DNA of 60,770 nt from Bacteroidota bacterium (GTDB lineage Bacteria; Bacteroidota; Bacteroidia; B-17B0; Aurantibacillaceae). The stretch lies in assembly GCA_023251755.1 (NCBI GenBank), contig JAHEYF010000020.1, positions 1 to 60,770 on the forward strand, written 5' to 3'. How positions within the stretch are numbered: the stretch's first letter is position 1; each line of letters begins with the position of its first letter. The position numbers and the translations under genes are program-made. The notes under the pieces are model-generated. The model had not been told where the DNA came from, did not search any database, and worked only from the letters and a program-made list of their open reading frames with translations. Below are positions 50,720-59,261 of this stretch, piece after piece.

Positions 50720-53700
50720 CTACTGAACAATTATCTTTTTAGTAAGCTTCGTATTTCCTTCAATTACATGTATAAAATAAACCCCCTTGTCTTTTAAGTT
50801 AAATGTTTTAGTACCGTTGTTGCTGTTGATTTTTTCCTGCAACAGCACACGCCCCAGTACATCGTTCAACACCAGGTCGTAGTCCTTTTTCTCAGCCATA
50901 TTCAGGTTAAGGCTAAATGTGCCGGCATTGGGGTTGGGATACACCTGCACCTGTTGTGCAACATCATGTTCGCTTATCCCAATATTGGGGGCCGTAATAT
51001 TAATGTTGTCAATATACAAAGCCTGTCCATACCAGCCGTGATTTTTGAACAGTACCATAACCCGCGGTGAGCCAATAAACGCATTTAAGTTAACGGTATC
51101 ACTCCTCCACTGTGTACTTGTTGGTACAAAAACAGCCGTGGTAAAAGTCCCCGTTGTACTGGCCAATGTTGTTCCTCCTTTTGAATAAACAGAGGTGTAA
51201 TTTAATCCGCAGTCTGTTGAAACCAATACCTCTAATGTATCGGTATAAGTATTGTCGTAAAAACCATAAGCCACATCAAAATACAGTTGGGCAGACGTTA
51301 AAAAACTAAAATCATACCTGGCTGTTTGTATATCATCTTCAGACCCGGATGAATTGTTGTTGTAGTTGTCGAACAACATGCAGTCCGATGATCCCTGTGA
51401 ACCCACAGTAGTACTTCTTGTCCATTTATTGCCGTCGTTGTTCTCGTCTACAATCGCCCAGTTGGCTGGTGGGAAAGTAGCCGCGGTAAACCCTTCCTGC
51501 ACAGGCAGACTATTAGTTCCTGAAACAGTAATGTAAGCGGTTTTTACTAAAGTATCGCTTCCACCGCTGGCTGTAACCGACAATGTGACCGCATAGGTGC
51601 CTGTATTGTTGTAAGTCACTGTTGGGTTTTGTTGTGTGGAAGAAGCAGGTGTTCCTCCCTGAAAGGTCCAGTGCCAGGCCGTTGGGCTGCCCACCGACTG
51701 ATCGGTAAAGGTAATCAGCTGGCCGGGGCAAACAGAAGTCTGGCTGGCCGAAAAAGCAGCCAAAGGAGCTCCGCTGTTCAACAAGGGGCTTTCCCAAACC
51801 CCACGGCCCCAGGTTCCTACACGCAATACGCTGTTGGCTGTTCCGTCGTTATAAAACATAAGGTCTTCAATGGAACATATACCGGGCAGGCCCTGTGTGT
51901 AATTGATCCATCCGTTCATGGTGCTGTCTTTGTAATAAACACCATAGGTATTGGCAATGTAAATGGACTCGTTGCTGCTGTATGGATCGTGATAGATGCC
52001 AACAATATTTATATTGGGCAGGTTGAACGTAATGTTGGTCCAGTTGGCACCCTTGTTAACCGAACGGTATACTTTGCTGCCACAGGACATATACACCACA
52101 TTGGCTTTGCCTTTTACCGAAGTAATGCTTGCCCGGTTATTACTGGCCGAAGGGGTAGCGTAGCTTGTAAAGGTAGGCGAGGCAGCCAGGGCATTGTCGC
52201 TGCGGTGCACTTTGTTATTGGTGGTCACCATGTACACTACATTTGAATCAGCCCGGGATGAGTGCAGGGCTTTTACGGCTTGCGCAATGCTGCTAATCTT
52301 CACCCAGGCGGGCGTTGCGCCGTTAATGTTGACCGAACGGTACACATCGGTTTCGGCAGCAAAAGCAAGGTTGCTAAGCCCGGGGTTAAAAGCCATTGCG
52401 CTGATGGAAGCATTGGTTGTACTTAAGGGGAAATTAAAGGCCACGTCATTCCCATTGGCAATCACATCACGGCGCTGTGAATAATCATAATGCACCGTTC
52501 TATCGTTGTAATACGGAAAAAAACATTTGCTTGTAAAATCACCACCCCGGTTGCATTTCCAGGTGGTTCCCGAATAATACAATTCCCCGTTGTCCTGTGT
52601 GCCGATGCTGATCATGTCTTTGCGCACCGGGCTTTGTGCTGCATGGTATATTTCTGTTGCATCCAATCCATTGCTGCGGGTTGTCCACGAAGTGGCCACA
52701 GCCCCGTTGGTATTCAGCCACAAACCACCGTCGTTGGCACAAAACAATTGTGTAGCATTGTAAGGGTTAAAAAACACCTGGTGAATATCGGTGTGCAAAT
52801 CCGCCCACCAGTCGTTCATCTGTGTCCAGGTCACACCGGCGTCTGTACTTTTCCAGATCACGTGAGCACCAACATACACTGTATTGGCGTTGGTGGGATC
52901 GGCTGTCATGGTGAAATTGTAATTGCCCTGCCCGCCTCCGGTAGCGTCGTACCCAACTAAGCTTTGTGCCGCGTTGTGGTAGACAGTTGTAAAAGTTAGT
53001 CCTCCGTCCATAGACTTAAAAATAGTTCCTTCGTCTTTTACCATGCCCACATACACGGTGTTGGTGCCGGCCGCACTCACGGCAATGCGCATCCCGCCTC
53101 CGTTGCCCCCGCCGGGTACGGCAATGCCATTGGTGATTTGTGTCCAGGTTTCGCCAAAATCGGTTGAACGCCAGAACTCCGAATCGTTCACCGCATACAA
53201 GGTAGTTGTTGATCCGGGTTGTAACACCATGTCTTTAAAAGCCCCGCCCGGTTTTTTAACCGTCCAGGTTGCCCCGGCATTCATTGTTTTCCAGATACCG
53301 TCATCGGTTACAGTTACAATTGTATTGTGGTTGTTGGGGTCCATTAACTGTACAACAGCCATCCGGTTGCCCAGGCCTGTAGTCGACTGGTTCCAGGTAA
53401 CACCACCGTCCGTGCTTTTCCATACCCCGTAATCCTGGTTGTAATAATTAGGGTCGCCCGTACCGAGGTAAAGAATATTGTCGTCGGTAAAATCAATACA
53501 TACAGAAGCGCAGGCGGTGGGAGGAAGCTGTGTGTCGGTGCCGGTTACAGTCCAGGTTTGCCCGTTGTTGTTACTGATGTACAAACCACCAGAGGCACTT
53601 ACCGCGTACATTTTTTGTGCGTTGGTGGGGTGAAATTTTACCTGGCAGACACGGCCAATACCGTGTATTTGCCCGCTGACGTTGGTGGGGAATTGAATAG

Positions 53701-53788
53701 GGCCTGTTATGGACCAGTTGCCTGCATTTTGAGCAGTAAACAATAAGGGAAATGCAAGCAGTATAGTGATAAAGATTTTTCTTTTCAT
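50720..53788 (-). CDS. Secreted T9SS propeller protein with PKD and jelly-roll domains
   Basis: The 1022-residue protein has a signal peptide (residues 1-19). BNR/VPS10-like propeller repeats (~25-640; GGLYISNNNGQTW, VWKSTDGGVTW) are followed by a PKD domain (~650-735), a MAM/CUB-like jelly-roll region (~745-925; GSSDCMLFDNYNNN, DTLEVLVSTDCG) and a T9SS sorting domain (~950-1022; VQVYPNPNAGTFSLNLNM, KGVYFIHVI). It is similar to the protein at 2691-5990 but lacks that protein's N-terminal domain, which is encoded by the separate gene immediately upstream. It is inferred to be secreted or surface attached. Confidence 0.87.
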   Translation of the reverse strand: MKRKIFITILLAFPLLFTAQNAGNWSITGPIQFPTNVSGQIHGIGRVCQVKFHPTNAQKMYAVSASGGLYISNNNGQTWTVTGTDTQLPPTACASVCIDFTDDNILYLGTGDPNYYNQDYGVWKSTDGGVTWNQSTTGLGNRMAVVQLMDPNNHNTIVTVTDDGIWKTMNAGATWTVKKPGGAFKDMVLQPGSTTTLYAVNDSEFWRSTDFGETWTQITNGIAVPGGGNGGGMRIAVSAAGTNTVYVGMVKDEGTIFKSMDGGLTFTTVYHNAAQSLVGYDATGGGQGNYNFTMTADPTNANTVYVGAHVIWKSTDAGVTWTQMNDWWADLHTDIHQVFFNPYNATQLFCANDGGLWLNTNGAVATSWTTRSNGLDATEIYHAAQSPVRKDMISIGTQDNGELYYSGTTWKCNRGGDFTSKCFFPYYNDRTVHYDYSQRRDVIANGNDVAFNFPLSTTNASISAMAFNPGLSNLAFAAETDVYRSVNINGATPAWVKISSIAQAVKALHSSRADSNVVYMVTTNNKVHRSDNALAASPTFTSYATPSASNNRASITSVKGKANVVYMSCGSKVYRSVNKGANWTNITFNLPNINIVGIYHDPYSSNESIYIANTYGVYYKDSTMNGWINYTQGLPGICSIEDLMFYNDGTANSVLRVGTWGRGVWESPLLNSGAPLAAFSASQTSVCPGQLITFTDQSVGSPTAWHWTFQGGTPASSTQQNPTVTYNNTGTYAVTLSVTASGGSDTLVKTAYITVSGTNSLPVQEGFTAATFPPANWAIVDENNDGNKWTRSTTVGSQGSSDCMLFDNYNNNSSGSEDDIQTARYDFSFLTSAQLYFDVAYGFYDNTYTDTLEVLVSTDCGLNYTSVYSKGGTTLASTTGTFTTAVFVPTSTQWRSDTVNLNAFIGSPRVMVLFKNHGWYGQALYIDNINITAPNIGISEHDVAQQVQVYPNPNAGTFSLNLNMAEKKDYDLVLNDVLGRVLLQEKINSNNGTKTFNLKDKGVYFIHVIEGNTKLTKKIIVQ

Positions 53789-53816
53789 CAGGGGAGATTG
53801 TTGGTTGAATAAAAAA

Positions 53817-54248
53817 TTATTGGTGGGGTTTTTTCCACTCGTTTAAGCGCTCGTCGGCATTCAGGATGCGTCCATTGTCCTGCACATAGGGCAACATTTT
53901 TTGCTCCCAGTGTTTAAAGCGTTTGTATTGGTATGTATAGGTTCTGGCTTCTTCTTCGCGTTTTTCTTCCCGTGCGCGGAAAATTTTTTCGAGGAAAGAT
54001 TTTTTCTTTTCTACTTTCCCACCCATCAGTTCATTTTCTTCGTTGGGTTGTGGCCTGTTTTTCCAGAATTCACGAAAGGCGGTTTGGGCTTCGTAATAAT
54101 TCACATCGGGGTCGTCCATCATTTGTACCCAGTAAGGGTATTTGTTGTAATTCTTTTTTTCTGTTTTTTTCTGGGCAGACAAATCGCCACCGTGAAAGAA
54201 AAAAAGCAAAAACAGTAAAAACAGGGAGGAGTTTTTAAGCGTGTACAT
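53817..54248 (-). CDS. Stand-alone secreted N-terminal-domain protein, partner of the propeller gene
   Basis: The 143-residue protein has a signal peptide (~1-25) and a charged helical domain. Its pattern NYYEAQTAFREFWKNR ... YKRFKHWEQKM ... GRILNADERLNEWKK matches residues ~35-95 of the 1099-residue protein at 2691-5990 (FFDVQKAFTTYWETR ... FKRWEYMM ... GRIPDP ... EWKK). A Lys/Glu-rich insert separates the halves. The gene is 28 bp upstream of the propeller gene and on the same strand, so both are probably one operon. The domain has no known function. A propeptide, chaperone or folding role is possible. Confidence 0.8.
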   Translation of the reverse strand: MYTLKNSSLFLLFLLFFFHGGDLSAQKKTEKKNYNKYPYWVQMMDDPDVNYYEAQTAFREFWKNRPQPNEENELMGGKVEKKKSFLEKIFRAREEKREEEARTYTYQYKRFKHWEQKMLPYVQDNGRILNADERLNEWKKPHQ

Positions 54249-54277
54249 GGTTGTGGTGTGCTGGTTGATGTATAAAA

Positions 54278-54307
54278 GAAATTCCCATCTTACAGGACGG
54301 GAATTTC
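54278..54307 (-). terminator. Terminator-like hairpin between two minus-strand genes
   Basis: On the minus strand GAAATTCCCGTC and GATGGGAATTTC form a 12-bp stem with one G-U pair and a 6-nt loop, followed by TTTTAT. It lies 143 bp after the stop of the 54451 gene and 29 bp before the start of the 53817 gene, so it may terminate the first or attenuate the second. Confidence 0.6.
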
Positions 54308-54450
54308 AAACGTAAACTATTTTAGTTAAAAAACAAAGTGTTTTATCTGTTAATTGTGTTTTTTAAATTTTTGCCATTTGGAATAACCAGTTTGAGAGAA
54401 GCTTCATTCGTGTTTGTGATCCCGGAAACATGGTTATTTCACAACATTAT

Positions 54451-54798
54451 TTAAGATTTAGGTTTAGGGTTGATTACAAAACTCTTGGTACAGCTTACCG
54501 CTCCGTTAAACAATACGTTTACTTTGTATTCGCCGGCATCGTAAGCTTTGGTTAATTTGTAGGTTACTTTGTACGATCCCTGGATGTCGTCGGTATTCTC
54601 AATCATTTCAACCTGTTGGGCATTTTTATCTGTTATGTTCACTGTCACATGGGTATCGCCGGCAAGGGTATACACTACAACAATTGTTTTATCTTTTACA
54701 TCTATTTTTGCTGAGGACTCAGTGGCTTTAAAAGCGAAACCAAGCAACACAATTGGCAAGATGAGCAGCCAACTGATGTTTATGTTTTTTACTTTCAT
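54451..54798 (-). CDS. Small secreted Ig-like protein of unknown function
   Basis: The 115-residue protein starts with a hydrophobic signal (residues ~8-28, SWLLILPIVLLGFAFKA) and continues with a single beta-rich Ig-like domain (KTIVVVYTLAGDTHVTVNIT, YDAGEYKVNVLFNGAVSCTK). It ends KPKS without a T9SS sorting domain. It lies between two secreted-protein genes on the same strand and may be periplasmic. No family was recognised. Confidence 0.7.
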   Translation of the reverse strand: MKVKNINISWLLILPIVLLGFAFKATESSAKIDVKDKTIVVVYTLAGDTHVTVNITDKNAQQVEMIENTDDIQGSYKVTYKLTKAYDAGEYKVNVLFNGAVSCTKSFVINPKPKS

Positions 54799-55069
54799 GG
54801 AGGGATAGGTTTAGTTGTTGACACTAATTTGGTGAAAACTATCTCAAAAAGCAAGTCAACTCATTTGCCATTATGTGATTTCGGAAAAATTTAAGGGCCT
54901 GTTAAACCGGAATAAAGTGGATTTCGTCTTTTAAAACAGGCTGTTTACAGGTAAAACAAATCCAAACGGGGCCGCTGAATCGCCTGTAATTTAATCGACA
55001 ACCAGCCTAAAAAATCAGACGAAATAAAGGGTGTTAAAACCTGAAATACTTAACTTATAAGGCTCCCGC

Positions 55070-56863
55070 TTATAATTTACCGCCCAGCACGGTGCTTAAC
55101 TTGTATTGGCTGAGCCGCCCCGGTGCATCAAACACTTCTATGTAAATAATGTAAATTCCCAGCGGGGCTTTTTCATTTTTCTCTGTTGTTCCATTCCAAC
55201 TGTATGTTCCGGTAGTTCCGATCAGCTCATTCTTTACCAGGTGTTTTACAAAACGCCCGTAACTATCGTAAATTATAATATTGGCTGTTTTCCCGGCCTC
55301 ATTAAACGTATAAGTAATGCCTGCCTCGTCATTATAGCCATCGTTGTCGGGCGAAAATATTTCGGGCGAAACATATACGTTTGTCTCTCCATCACTTTGT
55401 AAGTATTGCGAATTGCGATAGCCCGGTGTTGCAAAGCCGGCCGGTGCCGAGGCAGAATTCCAGTTGGTTTTATCGTTGCCCGGGCGGTTATAGTCTATGC
55501 GCTCGAGAGATACACCTTTGGTGATGTTTAACAGAGGGAAATGCATTTTATCGGAATACTTTACACAATCAATTGTAGTTCCATGCACATCCGAAATTGA
55601 TATGGCGTCTTCGCTATACAAAGCAGGCAGATCGGGCACATCCACAAAGCCCTTTGGGTTCTGACAGGAGTACTGGGATTTTATTTTATCCGCACTTTCA
55701 CTCAGTACAACATACTCTCCGGGAAACAGCAGGTAAGCCGCGGCAATAATTGTTGCTGTATGCACAGGCTTGTTTTGAATGGTATCGTACTTACCGGTGA
55801 AAAGAGCAGCTAAATCAATTGTCTTGTTGGAACGGTTGTACAACTCTATCCACTCCACTCCATCGGGAAAAGGGTCGAACATAATTTCATTGATGACAAG
55901 GTCGTTTGTTTCCGGAAGGTACCAGGAAAAGATATGTGTTGAGGCAGACATCATGTTTCCTGAAATGTCTTCCACTCCATTTACAGTTAACAGGTTTTGC
56001 ATACCATTGCTAAAAGCGGTTGCAAAAGTGAGGTGCACCAGGTTTGAATTGACAAGGTCCCTTATGGCCGACGAGGGTGCATTGATGCCGTTGTTTACAG
56101 TATAATTGGCCGTGTTCTGCGAAGAATTCAGATCAGGCGCTTCATCAAACAACACATCCAACTGTGTGGAAGAAATTACAGTTGTTGTTAATATTGCAGG
56201 AGGCACAGTGTCTGTAACAACCGGCCCGGCATAAAAGTCGTCGTAATAAAATTTAGACGCATTGCTTGATGTATAAACTGTTGATACACCCATGTACAAT
56301 GAAGTGTTGTAAGCAAGGTCTGTTCCGGTGGCTTCTATTGTATAATTTGTTCCTGCGTTCAGGTCTGTATACAAAGTCCATACGCCAGCGGCATTGCGGA
56401 TTACTTTAACCGCCACCACAAAAGAAGAAGCTATTTCAGCGTTTGTTCCGCGGCAAACAGAGCTGATGCTGCTCCCCGATTGTTTAAACAATTCAATGGC
56501 GTCGTTGCTTCCGGCTTCACCAAATTGTAAAAAATAACCGTTCAGAGGGCCCTGCAGGTTGGCCTGATCAGACACCAGGTAAAGCCTTCCGTAATTGTTG
56601 GCTGAAGGGGCGAAGCTTTGTTTCACATAACAATTCCATTGCATATCATCCACGGTATTCATGTTTGAAGCACAGACTAAGTAGGATGTTCCTGCCACAG
56701 TATTATTTAATTGCAATTGTTTTGCAGGGTTTATTGTAAAATCGCTGCTGTTGCCTGTCCAAACAGGGTTCGCCGAAAAATCGCCGTCGCTAAAATCATC
56801 GGAAACCTGTGCAAGTGTTGAATTGCAGAGGAGCAGGGCCAACAGAACAGGGATGTGTTTCAT
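55070..56863 (-). CDS. Secreted multi-domain protein with lamin-tail and gliding-type C-terminal domains
   Basis: The 597-residue protein has a signal peptide (residues 1-18) and a LamG/concanavalin-like domain (~20-215; NSSDFTINPAKQLQLNN). An Ig-like segment (~220-315) is followed by a lamin-tail domain (~320-460; LVINEIMFDPFPDGVEWIEL, LFPGEYVVLSESADK). A gliding motility-associated/FlgD-like C-terminal domain (~495-597; PEIFSPDNDGYNDEAGIT, APLGIYIIYIEVFDAPG) ends the protein. The type-B-like C-terminus is probably a T9SS signal. Surface or extracellular location is inferred, and the function of the lamin-tail domain is unknown. Confidence 0.85.
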   Translation of the reverse strand: MKHIPVLLALLLCNSTLAQVSDDFSDGDFSANPVWTGNSSDFTINPAKQLQLNNTVAGTSYLVCASNMNTVDDMQWNCYVKQSFAPSANNYGRLYLVSDQANLQGPLNGYFLQFGEAGSNDAIELFKQSGSSISSVCRGTNAEIASSFVVAVKVIRNAAGVWTLYTDLNAGTNYTIEATGTDLAYNTSLYMGVSTVYTSSNASKFYYDDFYAGPVVTDTVPPAILTTTVISSTQLDVLFDEAPDLNSSQNTANYTVNNGINAPSSAIRDLVNSNLVHLTFATAFSNGMQNLLTVNGVEDISGNMMSASTHIFSWYLPETNDLVINEIMFDPFPDGVEWIELYNRSNKTIDLAALFTGKYDTIQNKPVHTATIIAAAYLLFPGEYVVLSESADKIKSQYSCQNPKGFVDVPDLPALYSEDAISISDVHGTTIDCVKYSDKMHFPLLNITKGVSLERIDYNRPGNDKTNWNSASAPAGFATPGYRNSQYLQSDGETNVYVSPEIFSPDNDGYNDEAGITYTFNEAGKTANIIIYDSYGRFVKHLVKNELIGTTGTYSWNGTTEKNEKAPLGIYIIYIEVFDAPGRLSQYKLSTVLGGKL

Positions 56864-57243
56864 TGGGAAATTAATTCAAAAATTAAGATTCAAAATTCAA
56901 AGAGGGATACCAGTTGCAATAAAATTCTTTTTTTCTAATAGACAGGCGACTATATTTTACAACCCAAAAGTATTTATTTATTCAAAACAAATTGCAGGGA
57001 TTGCGCTTTATTTTAGGGGTTTTATATAAAAAAGCGGGAATGTATACAAACTGACTAAAACAGACTTATTAAACTGCAAACGATTATTCAGTTGCCGTTT
57101 TATTTCATTATTTCCCGCAGAGCCTGGGAGAGTTTATACGTTTTTTTGTTTATTTGTTCTTTCGTTTTGATACTCATTGCTAATCATTCTTCAGCTGCTA
57201 AATCACCTGTTCCGTTTTTTGGCTTTTCTAATCAGCTAATTAG
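56864..57243. other. 380-bp intergenic region with word repeats
   Basis: It holds the upstream repeat of the 55070 gene at 56872-56904, TTTGTTTATTTGTTC-type words near 57140-57165, and the two mixed repeats at 57215-57248. No ORF or RNA gene is supported. Confidence 0.55.
56872..56904 (-). repeat. TTTGAAT-family repeat before the 55070-56863 gene
   Basis: Read on the minus strand it contains TTTGAATTTTGAATCTTAA and TTTGAATTA and lies 8 nt before the ATG at 56863. It is 30/33 identical to 21610-21642 upstream of nuoN. Confidence 0.8.
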
Positions 57244-57248
57244 CTAAT
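57215..57248 (-). repeat. Mixed GCCAAAA / TTAGCTAATTAGCT repeat after the hemJ stop
   Basis: On the minus strand, ATTAGCTAATTAGCTGATT follows and overlaps the end of hemJ (stop at 57244), then AGAAAAGCCAAAAAA. Both word families appear together here, in the left-arm orientation relative to hemJ. Confidence 0.65.
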
Positions 57249-57780
57249 CCTTTCGCTGTTTCTTATAAATGTATATCGCCAGCATCAAAACACCGGTAAG
57301 GGTGATAAGCCCCAATGTACCCCATACCAAACTACCCGATGATTTTACAACAACCAGAAAAACAATGGCCACCAATAATACCGTAGCTATTTCATTCCAA
57401 ATGCGCAGTTTCATGGAAGTAAATTTATAAATGTCCTTTTTTTGCTGCTGGAAAATGATCTGGCATTGAACCTGGTATATAAACAAAGCGCCCACAAACA
57501 TCAGTTTTAAAAGCATCCAGGGTTGAGAGAGGTAAAAATCAAAATTCAAACAAAACATCCAGGTTCCAAAAATCGCTGTTAGTATAGCCGATGGCCAGGT
57601 AATACCGTACCACAGCCTGCGCTGCATTATACGGAACTGGTTAACGAGTATACTTTTTTCGGGTTCGTTTTTTAAGCTGGCTTCGGCCTGGTAAATAAAT
57701 AAACGTACAATGTAAAACAAACCGGCAAACCAGGTTACCACAAATACAATGTGCAGGGCTTTTATATAATTAACGTCCAT
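57244..57780 (-). CDS. hemJ: Protoporphyrinogen oxidase HemJ
   Basis: The 178-residue membrane protein has four to five helices and family-typical segments: IKALHIVFVVTWFAGLFYIV (heme-ligand His in the first helix), WYGITWPSAILTAIFGTWMF, PWMLLKLMFVGALFIYQ and LRIWNEIATVLLV. HemJ oxidises protoporphyrinogen IX to protoporphyrin IX in heme synthesis in many bacteria that lack HemG or HemY. Length is near normal. The gene has its own ATG and no neighbour in the pathway. Confidence 0.88.
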   Translation of the reverse strand: MDVNYIKALHIVFVVTWFAGLFYIVRLFIYQAEASLKNEPEKSILVNQFRIMQRRLWYGITWPSAILTAIFGTWMFCLNFDFYLSQPWMLLKLMFVGALFIYQVQCQIIFQQQKKDIYKFTSMKLRIWNEIATVLLVAIVFLVVVKSSGSLVWGTLGLITLTGVLMLAIYIYKKQRKD

Positions 57781-57955
57781 GAATTGTTTTAAGCAAAAGT
57801 AGGGAAAAAATTGTGTAAAGCTTGTCCGCTGGGTTTGGTGAATCTTCCGGGAAAGCTACGCCGCAAGAAACGGGATGCGGGAAAGATTCCCTTTTTCAGG
57901 TACTTCTTTCGGTGCTGAAACATGTCCCTGTTGCCTAAAAAAACGCTGCCATTAT

Positions 57956-57977
57956 AGGTTTTAACTACTCTAAACCT
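57956..57977 (+). promoter_or_regulatory. Inverted repeat upstream of the recombinase gene
   Basis: AGGTTT and AAACCT (57956-57961, 57972-57977) with a 10-nt spacer lie 22 bp before the ATG. It is near the TTACTTTTAAA stretch that may be part of the promoter. A regulatory role is only possible. Confidence 0.25.
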
Positions 57978-57999
57978 GTTACTTTTAAATCAAAAAAAC

Positions 58000-59118
58000 A
58001 TGGAAACTATTTGTTTAGACCTGGAAAAATACAAGGGGCAACACATTTTATTGTTGAAATTTAAATACAGTCCTGCGCTTATACAATTGGTGAGGCAATT
58101 GCCGGGGGCAAGGTGGAGCCAAAGCTACAAAGCTTTTTATACAGACTACTGTCCCGGAATTGAAAAACAAGTAGAGCTATTATTTAAACAAGTGGCACTA
58201 ATTAACCGCACGGAATTCGATCAAAAATTAAGCGGACTTAAAAACAGCCCTGCTGAAACCAAGCAGCGGCTTATTGGTGAGGAAACCGCGTTAAAGATTG
58301 AAAAGTTTAGAAACTGGATGAAATCGCGGCGGTATAGCGAGAGTACAATTGGTACTTATACCGATGCTTTAAAAACCTTTTTAAAATTTTATGCTACAAA
58401 AGCCCTTGAAGAAATTAATAACGAAGACATTGTCCAATTTAACAACCAATACATACTTGCAAATAAATTATCGGTCTCGTTTCAAAACCAGGTGGTAAAT
58501 GCGGTGAAGTTGTTTTTCAGAACCATACAAAATAAAATGATTGATGTAGATTTAATACACCGGCCTAAACGTGGGCATCCCTTACCAAATGTATTGAGCA
58601 AAGAAGAAATAAAAAAAATACTTGAAGCTCATACAAATATAAAACACAAAGTAATGTTAAGTTTAATTTATGCCTGTGGCTTGCGCCGAAGCGAATTATT
58701 AAACTTAAAACCCAACAACATTGATAGCAACCGGGGTCTGCTGATTATAAAAGAAGCCAAAGGTAACAAAGACCGTATTGCTCCTGTTTCAGATAAAATG
58801 ATAAGTATGTTAAGGGAATATTACAAAGTTTACAAGCCCCTTAACTGGTTATTTGAAGGGCAAAACAGAGGGGAAAAATATACTGCCGAAAGTTTGCAAA
58901 ATGTATTAAAACAAGCCTTAACAAAAACTAAAAACACCAAACCTGTAACCTTACACTGGTTGCGGCACAGTTATGCAACGCATTTATTGGAATCCGGAAC
59001 TGATTTAAGATATATACAGGAATTACTTGGGCACAAGAGCAGCAAAACAACCGAAATATATACCCATGTCTCTACAAAAAGCATACAAAAAATAAAATCT
59101 CCATTTGATGATTTATAA
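58000..59118 (+). CDS. Tyrosine recombinase with an extra N-terminal domain (XerC/D- or integrase-like)
   Basis: The 372-residue protein has an additional N-terminal domain (~1-75; FKYSPALIQLVRQLPGARW, SQSYKAFYTDYC), a SAM-like core-binding domain (~100-185; RYSESTIGTYTDALKTFLKF) and a catalytic domain. Catalytic residues are visible: Arg in CGLRRSELLNL, Lys in EAKGNKDR, His-x-x-Arg in LHWLRHSYATHLLESG, His in LLGHKSSKTTEIYTHV and the Tyr in that last motif. The patch III insert of true IntI is not seen. The terminator-like hairpin (59160-59193) and a proteasome-like gene follow directly. It may mobilise cassettes or act as a phage-type integrase; the target is unknown. Confidence 0.9.
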   Translation: METICLDLEKYKGQHILLLKFKYSPALIQLVRQLPGARWSQSYKAFYTDYCPGIEKQVELLFKQVALINRTEFDQKLSGLKNSPAETKQRLIGEETALKIEKFRNWMKSRRYSESTIGTYTDALKTFLKFYATKALEEINNEDIVQFNNQYILANKLSVSFQNQVVNAVKLFFRTIQNKMIDVDLIHRPKRGHPLPNVLSKEEIKKILEAHTNIKHKVMLSLIYACGLRRSELLNLKPNNIDSNRGLLIIKEAKGNKDRIAPVSDKMISMLREYYKVYKPLNWLFEGQNRGEKYTAESLQNVLKQALTKTKNTKPVTLHWLRHSYATHLLESGTDLRYIQELLGHKSSKTTEIYTHVSTKSIQKIKSPFDDL

Positions 59119-59144
59119 TTTTAAAAGTTTAATTTTAAAAATAT

Positions 59145-59237
59145 TGTGTGACGCCAGTTACACAAAGCCAGCCTAATTTGGATGGCTTTGTGTAGTTTTA
59201 TTGCGTTTTGTCACACATATATATACGTTAGCGGCAA
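59145..59237 (+). other. Nested hairpin with terminator and a possible recombination-site core
   Basis: An inner stem ACACAAAGCCAGCC/GGATGGCTTTGTGT (59160-59173, 59180-59193; one mismatch) has a 6-nt loop and is followed by AGTTTTATTG, so it can terminate the recombinase transcript. It is enclosed by a perfect outer pair TGTGTGAC/GTCACACA (59145-59152, 59210-59217). ACGTTAGCGGCAA (59225-59237), with a GTTA core, follows 7 nt later and just before the next gene. Confidence 0.6.
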
Positions 59238-59261
59238 TATTAAGACGACAATGCAAGAGAT

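Noticed and set aside
51629..52960. Long antisense ORFs inside the T9SS propeller gene (e.g. 205 and 156 codons)
   Set aside because: They mirror the coding bias of the real gene on the minus strand and have no recognisable domain.
58000..59118. Calling the recombinase a true IntI integron integrase
   Set aside because: The IntI-specific insert before the HxxR motif is not visible; only the general tyrosine-recombinase motifs are supported.
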